DNA from: Linnemannia schmuckeri
Taxonomy: Eukaryota; Mortierellomycota; Mortierellomycetes; Mortierellales; Mortierellaceae
DNA: 64,000 bases
Direction of reading: 5' to 3'
Assembly: GCA_029449235.1 (NCBI GenBank)
Contig: JANATG010000002.1
Coordinates: 4,650,001 to 4,714,000, forward strand
The notes below the pieces were generated by a model, which was not told where the DNA came from, ran no database searches, and saw only the letters and a program-made list of their open reading frames with translations. Position numbers and translations under genes: made by a program. Positions 11,226-22,936 of the stretch are shown one piece after another. The first letter of the stretch is position 1; every line of letters starts with the position of its first letter.

Positions 11226-11236
11226 AGACGCGTCTG
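11226..11236. promoter_or_regulatory. Palindromic MCB-like element AGACGCGTCTG
   Basis: Exact copy of the 11-mer at 5109-5119 in the H2A/H2B promoter. A second ACGCGT core lies at 11433-11438 on the H3 side. Confidence 0.65.
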
Positions 11237-11495
11237 TTGGACTGAATATGGTAACTCACTAAAATGAAAAAAAAAATTGAGCACACCCACTAAAGTGAAA
11301 CGTTCCTCTCTTACTGCAAGTGACAGTGCACACTTGAGCACGATTCTTTAGATGCAAGTGGCGTCGCGTCATTCCCTTGCTCTTTTATTTTATTTTTCTG
11401 TTTTTTGACGAAAAAGAGAAAATGAGATTCCGACGCGTTGATGTACGTTTCAATTCAAAAAATGAAAACAAAAAAAGAACACAAAAAAAGAACAC

Positions 11496-11527
<32 letters not shown>

Positions 11528-11617
11528 CGTGAGGCGGAGCGCGCATTTAATCGAAAACTCAAAAACCTCACAAACACACAGATACAAGTCAGCCCCACAA
11601 AAGAACCACACACACAC

Positions 11618-11624
11618 TATAAAG
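11618..11624 (+). promoter_or_regulatory. TATA box of H3
   Basis: TATAAAG 112 bp upstream of the H3 ATG, after a CACACA run. The leader is pyrimidine-rich. Confidence 0.7.
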
Positions 11625-11729
11625 AGGTCCCTTACCTCTGTTATTTTCCGGTTTTCCTTTTTTTTCCTCTTTTTAGAAACCCTTTCTTCTCTCATCACCA
11701 AAACCCATTCGCATTCACATTCAACAACA

Positions 11730-11957
11730 ATGGCCCGTACCAAGCAGACCGCCCGCAAGTCCACCGGAGGAAAGGCTCCCCGCAAGCAGCTCGCTACTAA
11801 GGCTGCCCGCAAGTCCGCCCCCGCTACCGGAGGTGTCAAGAAGCCCCATCGTTACCGCCCCGGTACCGTCGCTCTTCGTGAGATCCGTCGCTACCAAAAG
11901 TCGACCGAGCTCTTGATCCGCAAGCTCCCCTTCCAGCGTCTCGTCCGCGAGATTGCC

Positions 11958-11989
<32 letters not shown>

Positions 11990-12140
11990 CTCGGCCATCG
12001 GTGCCCTTCAGGAGGCCTCTGAGGCTTACCTCGTCTCCCTCTTTGAGGACACCAACTTGGCTGCCATCCACGCCAAGCGTGTCACCATCCAGCCTAAGGA
12101 TATTCACTTGGCCCGTCGCCTCCGTGGCGAGCGCACTTAA
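11730..12140 (+). CDS. HHT1: Histone H3 (H3.3-like)
   Basis: Core histone of 136 aa, intronless, starting ARTKQTARKSTGGKAPRKQL. K4, K9, K14, K27, K36 (GGVKKPH) and K79 (DFKTD) are present. The alpha-2 signature is SSAIGALQEASEAYLV, matching the replication-independent H3.3 and yeast type (I-G, S) rather than metazoan H3.1 (V-M, C). The end is RRLRGERT. Open frame extends upstream of the ATG, but the family fixes the start. It is divergent from H4. Confidence 0.98.
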
Positions 12141-12852
12141 ACAACCTTACGAGCGTGCTTGTTTTCGTATCCTTTTGTCCTTTTTTGCTTTTTCTTTTTG
12201 TAACATTAATAACTCCCCCATAGCTTTTTTCGTTTCTTTCACGAAAAATTGGTGCTTGCTTTGATCCTCTCCATACCTCTCTTGTACAGCAACCTTTAAA
12301 AATAAAACAGCATCTAAAAAAAAATCCTTGCCTCACGTTTCTGTGAATGAGTGCTTGTTTTTTGTGTGTGAACTTGTGATCATCTCGAAAATGAATGCAG
12401 ACGAGAGTTAAGAAATTGTTGGTGAGAGAGATTGTTGCTAAAAGTCACGTGTAGAAATCGAAATTGATCGCAATTGCAACCATACACCCAGTCGAAGCAG
12501 AGGCCAAGGGTTGATGATCTTTTTCTTTCTCGAAGCGTTTTTTTCATCACCTTTTCCATTATCCTCTTCTTCTCCTTCTTAAGCCTGGCCTTACTCGGTG
12601 GCACCACGACTCTTCTTAATCAACTTTTATATTATTGCCCATCGGGCAGCATAGAGAGAACCAGGACCATAACGAAACAAGGACAAACCAACATCCCAAC
12701 CAACAATAATAACAATCAACAACGTCCACGCAACAACAGCGACGGACTTCACAGAAAATCACACAACCATCCTTTAACCACCAACAAAGCTTACAAAACT
12801 GGCGAGTCGACGGAAACACTCTCTCCAGCAGAGTAAACAAAAGCAATCGCCA
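12141..12852. other. Intergenic between H3 and SNF5
   Basis: 712 bp. The first part is the H3 3' UTR (T-rich). The second part is the SNF5 promoter and leader, with CAA/AAC-rich sequence from about 12680 to 12850. No gene is recognised. Confidence 0.5.
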
Positions 12853-15088
12853 ATGTCGATAATGTCAGAGGCGACGCTTACAAACGGGCCCATAGCGCCC
12901 CCGCCCGCCGTCGTCAACGTCAACCTACCACAGGCGTCCAGTCTGCTGCCCAACCAGAACCCAACCCTGACCCAAGTCGGTCCAACTCCCCCCATCTCTT
13001 CCCAACAGCGATCGGAACTGGAGCAGTACATGCGGCGGGATGCAATGTTTCTCCCGGCCTTTGAGCAGCAACGGCAGATGCAGATCGCGTTGATGAACGA
13101 GAAACAGCTCGAGATTCGCCAAGCACAACAGACAGGGACCGAGATCTTTGGACCGGGCTATAACCCCGCGTACGGTAACGGTAGCAGCGCCGCTACTCAT
13201 AATCCAGCAGTAGGGGGCCCATCAGGATCCAACGCGTTTCATATCGTCTACCCAGCCCACCGAAAGCGTGCCAGAAAGTCCAAGGAGTTTACGTTGTAAG
13301 CCTACACGCACTTCAATAGCTTTTTCTTTGCTGACCGAAGGGGTTACATACGTTCCGACAAACCATGCCTATTTTGATTTTGAAAACTTCTTTGAGCTTG
13401 ACTAACGCGCTTCTTTTTTTATTTTCCTTTGCTATTATTTCTATAGTACCAAGGCGATGATTGAGGAACAGGCACAAAAGGAGGACACCCTAGTACCCAT
13501 ACGGCTAGAGGTAGAAGTGGACGGACTCGTTCTGCGCGACACCTTTACATGGAACCTGCACGGTACGATATCACGTCTTTTGCAATGACGAGGAACTGGA
13601 GCTGACATGGGTTTTCTCGCGCCAGATAACAACTAACAACTTCCTTCTATCCTTCGTTCTTCTCACAAACCCCTCTGCCGTCATTGAAAACTGGGAATAA
13701 CAGAGACGCTGATCACACCAGAACACTTTGCAGAGGTCTTGTGCGAGGACATGCAATTCCCAGCGCTCCAGTTTGCCCCACAGATTGCAAAGTCGATTCG
13801 CGAACAAATACAGGATTATCACTTACCTGTCTTGAGCTCCAATCCGGCAGCCTCAGAGGACCAGGAGCAACCCGCTGGAGAAGATACCCGACCATCACAG
13901 GAACTACGTATTTTGATCAAGGTATGCCTGGAAATCAACCTCTACACGATATTTTTTGCTGGATGATTTTGGACGTGAACACCGCGAGATACGACAGGAA
14001 TAGCTCATGGCGAATTCATCTGTTCGTTGATTTCTAGATCGATATTACCGTCGCTAATACCTCGCTGGTCGACCAGTTTGAATGGGATATCTCATGTCCT
14101 AATAACGATCCGGAACACTTTGCGGAGGTCTTGGCAAACGAACTTGGGTTAGGTGGCGAGTTCAGGTAAGGAGACAACATAGCAGCTGAACGATTGCACA
14201 ATTGAAGTGCTGCTCCACAGCTAAGCGCTTTGCTAACTAGTATTTCATCATTGTTGTACATTGATTAGGACGGCTATTGCACACTCCATTAGAGAACAGG
14301 TTCAGATTCACACAAAGTGCCTCAACCTCATTGGATACAGCTACGACGGTGGCTCAGTTCACGACGAGGACCTGAGGAGCAGTTTCTTGCCAAAGATCAC
14401 AACCATTCTACGGGAGGAGGAAGCTGTTGAGCAGTTTACGCCTATTTTGGAGAAACTGACCGAGCCTGAAATCGATAAACTGGAACGGGATCGCGAACGC
14501 GATAAAAGGTACCACTTAGCACTTGGCGTTTATTACCCATTTGACCTTCATAGATTGTTTCTGTGTTGTTGCGAACTAACGCTGCGATAATTGACATGAA
14601 TGTCAATTAGACGGAAACGCCGCCAGACCCGTGGTCGGAGAGGCGTCATCCTGCCTGATCGGGAGCCATCAAAGACCAAAAGGACATTGCTGCATCATGG
14701 ATATACATTGGAACCGACAGATCCTCTGGTGGATGCTCAACAACATCAACATGATCCTGCACAGTCTAACAGGTTGGGTCCAGCGACAAGGAGGACCACA
14801 ATGGCACACGATCATCCAGCCCAAAGTTCAGTAGCTGCACCTGCACCCTCCCTGGCAGGCCAGGCGACACCTTCTCACCATAGGATGACAAGGAAACTGA
14901 GAGGATCAGGATCAGATCTGTCGGTGCACCATCTTGGGGTTCCTTCGACGGGTAATGGACCTGCAGTACACACACGGGAGGGCATGTATGGGTCTAGGGA
15001 GCGGCTAACAGCTGGTGGGCGTGAACACCACGCGTATTCACCGATGCGCGAGACTACACCGGCGCAGAGTAATAGAGATGGTGAATAG
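12853..15088 (+). CDS. SNF5: SNF5/SMARCB1-family chromatin remodelling subunit
   Basis: Core subunit of SWI/SNF- or RSC-type remodellers, about 540 aa. Exons 12853-13295, 13447-13562, 13704-13921, 14038-14165, 14269-14508 and 14611-15088 all join in frame. Two tandem SNF5 repeats are visible. Repeat 1 runs from LVPIRLEVEVDGLVLRDTFTWNL through ITPEHFAEVLCEDMQFP and SIREQIQDYH. Repeat 2 runs from LRILIKIDITVANTSLVDQFEWD through DPEHFAEVLANELGL and SIREQVQIH. The N-terminus has a Gln/Pro-rich part and a basic patch (AHRKRARKSKEF) just before the repeats. After repeat 2 come an acidic helix and the basic RRQTRGRRGVILPDRE segment, then a His/Gln-rich disordered tail. Without the partner genes, Snf5 and its RSC paralogue Sfh1 cannot be told apart. 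Confidence 0.93.
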
Positions 15089-17039
15089 TTGCACCTACGC
15101 GCAAATAAACAACGCACTCTTTTTATGTCTATTTTCTTCATTTCTCTGCCCTTTGTGGTTGTTTCGTCGCCTTTCTTCCCTTCTATCGTTTTTGCTATTA
15201 TGTGTGCATCGTCAGAGTTCCCCAGCTTAAACGGGATAATGATCATCCACACTGCGATTGTAGTGCGGGGTGCTCTAGGTCAATTGTTCATTCTCGGCAC
15301 ACTTGATTCTTCTTCCTTTGGACGGGCAGGACCAATTCGAGATTCTGATAGCAAGGGCTGTTGTTCAGTAGGCTGACAAAACAGAAGTGACCACTCGTCG
15401 ATTAGCGCCTACCTCTTGTGTCAAGTATGACACTAACCCTGTGCCTTAGATTGGTCCAATCATGAGAAAGGAACAAAGCGCGATACGTTACGTATACATA
15501 CAGGAATTGTGGCCTATGCATTCTTTCAGCTGTACTCGTCTGTTCAGTTGCCACTGGGAGTTGCTGTGCAGGGTTATAACCAACAGTGGTGCTTCCTGCG
15601 CTTGTAGTGTTCATATGAACTCTACTTGCAAGGAATGAGCAAGAAAAAAAGACTCGATCGTCGCCCTTATCTTCTGCCCTTTCCAACAGTGTTTACTTGC
15701 CCCTCTTTTTTCACGAATTATTAACAATCCATCTGACACTCAATCTCTGTAACCCTTTCTTCTTAGCAACAAGTACAGTATTCGTCAACGAACTCACTAA
15801 CTCGCTAATAGAGGTGAAGGAAGGCTAAAGAGTGTGCTGGACACATCGTATGATCGGGTCTTCCATCTGTATCTGTCTTTATGTGTGGCAAGAGAGGGAG
15901 GGTGCGCGTATGTGGTCAAGCGGGACTTTAACAAAGTACGAGCTAGTCGCAAAGAAAAATGACCCACCGTATTGGATAATTCTCTCAAGTCCATGTCACT
16001 TATGCGTCGTCCAGTGCAAAGGTGGATGAGCAGAGGTAGTGAATGAACCAACAGGTGTTTCCTCGCTGTGGAAACAATACATCCCTGTATTCCCTGTATA
16101 CACCTTCTTTCTTTCATTTTTGCCCACATTCCAGCACAGGGTCGTTGTTGGGTGTCTTCGAGATCTCCTAATTCTTTCGTTGAATATGAAGAAAGAGAAA
16201 GCGCGTCGAAGACGAGTCTTCCCTTCTCCTTCGCGCAAGAATCAATCGGAATTCAGGGCTTCTTCGCACTTCACCACTATAAAACACAGACATTATCGTA
16301 TAAACAAGTCAAAGGTATCCATCCGCATCCATCATTGATGGCGGTCGACTGACCAAGAGAAGAGAAGAGACGAGGATGAAGGTGAGGGTGGCACATTCTA
16401 TTCCTAACTCTTCTCCTTTTTTTCATACACACACACGCACACACAGATGACGGCACATTTATACTCATTTCCTCCGGACGACATGCCCCATGGACGGATG
16501 ATTTAATGCGTCTCTTCCCGCTCATCTTCCCTCTCTTTTCCCTCTCTTTCTTTCTCTTTTCCTTCTCTTTCTTTCTCTTTTCCTTCTCTTTCTTTCTTTT
16601 TTTCTTTCGTTCTTTCTTGCTTTCTCGCCTCAGTTTTTATTCCTTTTCCTTTCCCCTTCTCGATATCATTACTCCTCCAACTCAACATCCTTCTTTTCTC
16701 TCCTTTTTTTCTTTTCTTTTCTTTTTTTCTCTCGTCTTTTGACTTTTCAGCCGTCGATCCTTGATCCATAAGGACTGACCTACTACTGATACCTGACAAC
16801 CTTTCCTCTCCGACACTGTCTTCGCCTCAACCCTTGTCCTTTTCTCTTCTTATCCAACAAGCATTTGTAACGACTGCATACTATCGAAGCATATACCACT
16901 TACCACATCCCTCTCTCCCACTTTCACCATCTTCGCTCTGATTTGAGTCATTTCATATAGCCCTGTTCTCTCCCCTCATCTCATCTTTATTCTCTTTACT
17001 CTCAACTACAAACAACAACAAAACACCAAGGATATATAA
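15089..17039. other. Long intergenic region before the MFS gene
   Basis: Nearly 2 kb with no supported gene. Open frames here are short, lack homology I can see and have no splice continuation. A strong pyrimidine tract (CTTTT/TTCTCT repeats) spans about 16505-16740. The CT-rich leader with AACAACA before 17040 is a typical 5' UTR of this genome. Confidence 0.5.
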
Positions 17040-19167
17040 ATGGCCTCAAATCTAAGGGGCAATAGCGGCTATCACAGCCAAAATCAAAGCCCAATCGCGT
17101 CTGGAGCAATATCAGGACCGGAATCGGCGATAGCCAGTCCAGCAGGAAGTGTGCTCCTCCCACCAGTGGAGATTGAAGTCAGCCCTGCACAGTCCTTTCA
17201 CTCGATTCACTCGGTTTCATCTTCTTATCGACGCGCACACAACGACGACGATGGTGAATACGGCGAGAAACAACAACATCAACCTCATACACTATCATCC
17301 AGGAAACTAGGAGGCGCGTCTAGGACAGGCGGATGCGGTCGGAGTGGGAGGGTGCACCCTGCTGGTGGAGATCTCTATGAGAGCGAGATGCTGGGTATTT
17401 CTGGACGAGTGAGTGATTTGAGGCGGTCGACGAGTCAGTTGAGCCTTCAGGTCAAGCGGCATGGGTGTTTTGGTCGTCTCCGTCGATCGCCCAACTTCAT
17501 TCTCTTTACTGTCTTTCTTGCCCTCTTTGTCGACATGGCCACCGTAGGTTTCTTCACTGTTCTTGTTATTGTACTTCATGTGATTGACAGCAGAGGCTTG
17601 AAGACAAAAAGACAGATCTCTAACCCTCATTCCTTTCAATGAAATGGATACGTACAGTACGGAATTATAGTGCCGATTATACCATTCATTGTCTCGGAAA
17701 AGCTGGACGGAGGAGCGACCGACACAGGATTACTACTTGCCGTCTACGCCGTCGGAATCCTACTATCCTCTCCAATCTTCGGGGTCCTGGGAGACCACTT
17801 CGTCTCGCGTCGAGTCCCCATGTTGATCGGTCTCGTCGGCATGTTCCTCTCGACCGTGCTCTTCATGGTCGCAACCAACTTTTATGTCTTTTTGCTGGCG
17901 CGGCTCCTTCAGGGTGTTGGTGGTGGGTCTGTCTGGACTCTGGGACTGGCCTTGATTACAGATGTTTTCCCGGCGAATGTCCTTGGTGTGCAGATGGGAA
18001 AGGCTCTTGTGGGCTATACGCTTGGCCTGATGATGGGTCCTCCTCTGGGAGGTATTCTCTATGAGCGTGGTGGATACCAGGCACCATTTATTTTTTGCTG
18101 CGCCATCACCTTGATCGATTTCGTAGCCCGCGCCTTGATCATCGAAGAGCGCGAAGAGATTGTAAAGGCACTCCGAGTTCAGGGCAAGCGAGAAGAGGCC
18201 ATCGAGGAGGTGGCCGAAGTTGTAGCTACCAGAAAGAATCAACGAATGGAGGAAAGCACCAGCTTCTGGAAGTTGATTAAGAATAAGCGTCTGCTGGCCT
18301 GTGTCATTGTCACGGCTTGCATTTCATTTGTGCTTTCGGGCGCCGAGCCGACGGTCCCGTTGTATCTTGCCAGTGCGTTTGATCTTACCTCTGAGCGAAT
18401 TGGCCTCGTCTTTATGGCCTTCTCCCTCCCCACCCTCACAGCTCCCATTGCAGGTATGAGGACCCTCTTTTTGGTACAAGTCTTGTTCATGAGAGCCTGA
18501 GTTGTGAACTAACATCATATTATCACTTTTAACTTTGTGCTATAAAGGCGCGTTGTCGGATAAGTTCGGCGCAAAGATAATGTGCGTAATCGCAATCATC
18601 CTCTGCGGCACATCCGTGATTCTTATAGGCGTCTTTCAACAATCCCTCTCCATGATCATTTTCCTCTTCACCGTCACTGGCACCACGGGCACCGCCATCC
18701 TCACCCCCGTCCTAGGCGAGATCTCGGGCGTAGTTCGAACCACTGGTGACGGAGACGGCTTTGCCCGCGCCTACGCAATGTTCAACATGGCCTTTTCTAT
18801 CGGTGTCCTCGTCGGTCCTGTGATCTGCGGAATTGTATATGAACGACTTGGGTTCCGGGCGATCAGCCTGACGATGAGCGGGTCATTATTTTTGGGTCTT
18901 CCCGTGGTCGCGCTTTGGTTTGGGGGTGCGGAGCAGAAGAACAGGGATCTACAAAAGTATAAGGAGGACGAAGCGCGGCGTCGTGGTATCCCTGGTGGAT
19001 TGACGCGGTCAAAGTACAGTTTGGAGTTTCGGACAATTGCGGAAGAGGAAGAAGGCGAGTCGCCAGCGGTCAAGTTCTCGCCAGGCGAGGATTCGTTGGT
19101 GGAGAAGCAGGTTGATGGAGGAGGGAATGATGACGGCAAGAGGTTGGTTGGTATGAGGGGAGTCTAG
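17040..19167 (+). CDS. Major facilitator superfamily transporter (DHA1 / vesicular-amine-like)
   Basis: Twelve-helix secondary transporter of about 639 aa in exons 17040-17543, 17658-18453 and 18548-19167. A long cytosolic N-terminus (about 150 aa, Ser/His/Gln-rich) precedes helix 1 (NFILFTVFLALFVDMATYGI). Motif A appears as SSPIFGVLGDHFVSRRVPML between helices 2 and 3. Helix 4 carries LLARLLQGVGGGSVWTLGLA and helix 5 the GPPLGG antiporter-type motif. The central loop is charged, with a KRLL-type helix 7 start at 18280. The C-terminal half repeats the fold with GALSDKFGAK as its motif A. The acidic/Gly C-terminus is cytosolic. The pattern resembles fungal proteins related to vesicular monoamine transporters and drug:H+ antiporters. 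The substrate is unknown. Confidence 0.88.
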
Positions 19168-19519
19168 AGAGGATATCCTCCAACCCGCGCGCCTTGACTA
19201 GCTTTGTTGAATTTTTTTTTGCTAGCTTCGTGTCGATGTCGAGTGTTAATTCTTTGTAGTTGCAGTAATTCAGTGTACATACCATTCAAAAAAGAAGCAC
19301 TCTAAAAAATAGTTACGAATGCAGATCGCAACTGCAAGGACTATGATCTGCTTTGGTGCGTTAAAAGTCAAAAAAAACATGCCATTCAAAACAACACACT
19401 ACAGTAAGGAAATCAGATATGCATGGACTAAGATATATTTTAATGGTGGAAGAAAAAGGAAGTAAAGAAAATGCTAAAAAGAGTGGCGTGCAAAAAAGAG
19501 TAAATGCAGTAATGGTTGT
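19168..19519. other. Intergenic between MFS gene and NIP7 (convergent)
   Basis: 352 bp of A-rich plus-strand sequence holding two 3' ends. Nothing else is recognised. Confidence 0.5.
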
Positions 19520-20714
19520 TTAGAAAAGAGTATCCTCTTGGCGAAGGTACTCTCCAATATCGGCCTGATGGAAGACAACGATGGCAGTGGGCTCCATCTT
19601 GCGAGTGTCGGATGTTGAGCGGGCAGTGACGCCGAAGCCGAGGGGCACATCCGTCATCGAGTAGACAATGACTCCCTGGTGCTCTGGGGTATCTTCGGTG
19701 ACACGACCAATATGAGCCTTCACAACGTGGTTCCCGTACAGGAAGGGCATCTCGCCATTAGGCTTAATCCACACCTTGTGCTATTATTCGTTAGACATAT
19801 GTGGATAGGTGGGTTAGCCGGTGTTATTGTGGTCCTTTGCTGTTGTCGCGGATGTTATGGCTGACTCATTTAGGTTCTCTTGACGCTTGATGACTGACTC
19901 AAGTCTGTTGAGTCGTTCACACAATTGATCTCTAGAGTGCCAAGTCGAAAAGCCTCTGTTCAATGCGACTAATTCTATCTTCAGATCTGTCCTGTCCTGT
20001 CTGTTGTGATCATGGTGCATCATTGAGTACCAAGGATGTCCATAGACTGGCAGGGTTGATCTCCACAAGATCCTGAACAAGGATTGTTGTCCTGCAAACT
20101 CCCTGGTATCTTCTCCTGGACAGCTGCAATGATCCTGATCCTTTAACATAATTGCTTCCACAATGAACGGTCCTGAGGTGTTTACCTTGGCGTATTGTGC
20201 GATGTAGTCGAGGCAGGTGACGTGCATACGGAACTTTCCAGTCTTTGTGAATTTTCCAAAGCAGATACCGAGCGAAATCAATTGATCACGTCCAACGCTT
20301 GTCGCCTTGCGCATCACCGACTCGCTATCATCGAGGAAAGGGAATGTTGGTTAATGAAGGACTCTTCTTTCAATCTGTCCTGAGAGGATACTACTGAAGT
20401 ACAAGCTATTGATCCCTACCTGACATAGTATACACGGTCGCGATGGAGACGGAAGCAGTAGGTCTCATCACCACGGTCGATCAAGTGAGTGATATTGCGT
20501 CCGATGCTATTCGGGTTGAAAGACAGAGAGGGTCCAGTTGTTAGCAGAGTGTTCGCTTTGAGCGTTGCTTTCCTTGTAAAATGGTGGCAAACAGAACTGA
20601 CAGGTCGTAGTGTGTCCGATGTTTTGTTGTTCAAGAGTGTTGTTGTTGTAGGACGTACTATTTTGCCAACTTTTCGAAGAAGGTTTTTGTCTCGAGTTCT
20701 GTCAATGGTCTCAT
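19520..20714 (-). CDS. NIP7: 60S ribosome biogenesis factor NIP7
   Basis: Small nucleolar protein needed for 27S pre-rRNA processing and 60S assembly, with a C-terminal PUA RNA-binding domain. The protein is 180 aa, the family length. Minus-strand exons are 20659-20714, 20420-20506, 20186-20324 and 19520-19780. It starts MRPLTELETKTFFEKLAKYI and continues IDRGDETYCFRLHRDRVYYV, then LISLGICFGKFTKTGKFRMH. The PUA part is KPNGEMPFLYGNHVVKAHIG, then QGVIVYSMTDVPLGFGV, ending VVFHQADIGEYLRQEDTLF. Intron 3 is unusually long (405 bp) and stays open in frame with exon 3 for most of its length. It is divergent from ISU1. Confidence 0.96.
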
Positions 20715-21239
20715 GGTGGCTGTTGTCTGTCCTATGTCGAGTGAGGTGAAGTGTGATGGAGCAGTGATGGAGAGAGATGGTGAAGTGATGCGAATGAATA
20801 AAAGGCACAAGAGGACAGAAAAGTCACTTTTTCTGGACCAAGCCCTTATTTCCCTATGAGAATGCAACTTGCTTTTTTTTTTTTTTTTTTTTTCCTGCTT
20901 TGTTGTTCGAAATGATGATTGATTGCACAGTCACAGCGAGAGTGAACGGACAAATGATCTAAAGTGGCTTATAATCCGTTGTCAATTATGCAAGTACAGA
21001 TCGTCCTGTGAAAATCTCCTTTCTCAGCCTAGTATTCTGCTCTGTCCTCTCTCCGTCCTCTGTCATGGCTGTCATGGGGGTGTACGTGCGATACGTGCGA
21101 TTGTAAAGTGAGTAACACTTCTCCGTTCCCCTTCTATTTGTCTGCCTTTTTTTTTGTCAACCTTCTTCCTTCCTCCTTCTCTTTTCTCTTCATACCCCAA
21201 CCATACTCACTCAATCACTCACTCACATATATTCTAATC
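20715..21239. other. Divergent NIP7/ISU1 promoter region
   Basis: 525 bp between two divergent housekeeping genes. It contains a 21-nt poly(dT) at about 20874-20893 and a pyrimidine-rich ISU1 leader with CTCACTCA repeats. No TATA box stands out. Confidence 0.5.
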
Positions 21240-22133
21240 ATGCTTCGCACAACCGTCTTCAACGCCTCCCGATCCCTCTTCGCAAAGCCCTCGGCCGCCA
21301 TCGCCGTCCGCTCCTATCACCCCAAGGTACTTTATTCTACCCCTATTCACATTCATATTACCCCAGTTATCAGACAATCCTCTTTAAAATAACGAACGCC
21401 AACCAACCGATACATACACACGCTCATACCGTCAATGGAATTGCAATTGAATTAGGTCATTGACCACTACGAGCGCCCCCGCAACGTCGGATCTTTCAAC
21501 AAGGCTGATCCCTTTGTCGGCACCGGTCTCGTCGGCGCACCCGCTTGCGGTGATGTCATGAAGCTCCAAATCAAGGTCGATGAGGAATCCGGCAAGATTG
21601 TTGACGTCAAGTTCAAGACCTTTGGATGTGGCTCTGCCATTGCTTCCTCGAGTTATATGACCGAGCGTGTCCGTGGTATGACTCTTGAGGATGCTGGTTC
21701 TATCAAGAACACCGAGATTGCCAAGGAGCTCTGCCTCCCTCCCGTCAAACTTCACTGCTCCAGTAAGTTGTTGGTTGTTTTCTTATCTGATTCTTAGTGG
21801 GTCATTCTCGTGGGCATATTTTGTTTTTGGTTGTCTGTCTATTTGCGCAGTGACACACAAAAAAGATCGACAAGCTACAGCGCAGACTAGCAGGTAGTTA
21901 ATAAGGAACCAAGAAAGGAAAAAAATGAACAAGAACAGCAGCGCAGGCAACTAAGTTGTCACGAAGGAATAAGGAAAAGGAATCAAGGGCATATACTGTC
22001 CTCTACATAACTCGTTCCCTAACTAACTCACCCCCTTTCGTTGAATACGATAATAGTGCTCGCGGAGGATGCAATCAAGTCGGCTATCAACGACTACAAG
22101 CGCAAGCGCGCTGCTGCCACCGCATCGGCCTAA
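21240..22133 (+). CDS. ISU1: Mitochondrial iron-sulfur cluster scaffold ISU1/IscU
   Basis: Scaffold on which [2Fe-2S] clusters are built in the mitochondrial matrix, 156 aa. Exons are 21240-21326, 21456-21762 and 22057-22133. The first 25-30 residues (LRTTVFNASRSLFAKPSA) form a basic amphipathic mitochondrial presequence, and the first intron lies just after it. The mature protein has the three conserved cysteines in GAPACGDVMKLQI, FKTFGCGSAIASSS and LPPVKLHCSMLAEDAI. The HSPA9/Ssq1-binding LPPVK motif is intact, and the Met after LHCS matches the Met-Leu-Ala of eukaryotic ISCU. The second intron splits that Met codon. The end is NDYKRKRAAATASA. Confidence 0.97.
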
Positions 22134-22936
22134 ACGACCTTAAGCGCTTTAGCAGGGAAAAGAAACCCAAAAAATATCACCAACCGAAGTTGCCCGATAG
22201 CTCAACAACCCAACAACACAACACACAATCAACAACCACTCCACTCCTTCCCCCCAACCCTAACCATATCATGGATGCAGCCGATTCAACTCAACTCACT
22301 CCTATCGCAACAACCAGCAGCATAACCAGGAAACACATACAATAGCAACCATCTACTCTGTCCTTTTACTTTCTTTTTCACTCTACGACCATGTATTTTA
22401 CAACACTCAACCAGTAACACCACCAACTCCCACCATCACAAAAAAACACTTTTGTTTGCAGGAACTCTCTGTACCCTTTTCGACTGGATCGATCTGATAA
22501 CGGACAAGCACACAAAGCAGCTGCAGTAATAACAGGACTGAGCGACACCTGTTGGGTTTGGGTTTGGTGTTTCTTCAAAGAAAAGATCCACCCTTCCCTC
22601 CTGCCTCCCCGCAATTTATATGACTTTGCTATCCACTTTTCCTTCCGTGTAAATAAAACGAACCTGTTTCTGCACATTTTCGATCGCACCAGTGAATACT
22701 TGTCTTGTCCTGCCTGTCAGACTGGGAACACTTGTCTGGGAACAGACCACCAGGAACAAAAACACAAACGATCGTAGAGAAATAGACTTGAGAATGTGTC
22801 TGTGAATGTGAGTTTGTGTGTCAGTGAGTTTCAGATTTAGAGCTGCAGTGTTCCAGAGGCCATGCAGATTCAAGTATTTTTTCTTGTTTGTTTGTGTATT
22901 TCATGTTAAAATGGAAGAGGCACATTCTATGATGTT
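22134..22936. other. Intergenic between ISU1 and the F-box gene (convergent)
   Basis: 803 bp. CAACA/CCA-rich sequence follows ISU1 up to about 22350. The rest is mixed. No coding exon or repeat is recognised. AATAAA at 22652-22657 could serve as a poly(A) signal. Confidence 0.5.

Larger units (their letters stand above)
10897..11729. promoter_or_regulatory. Bidirectional H4/H3 promoter
   Basis: The 833 bp between divergent H4 and H3 contains AGACGCGTCTG at 11226-11236, a second ACGCGT at 11433-11438, TTTTCATTTTCACTCC-type tracts just before the first palindrome, and a long poly(dA) at about 11497-11521. A TATA lies near each gene. Its organisation mirrors the H2A/H2B promoter. Confidence 0.7.

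Noticed and set aside
15402..16799. Several short frames on both strands
   Set aside because: No ATG context, domain or splice partner; the longest cover a polypyrimidine tract.
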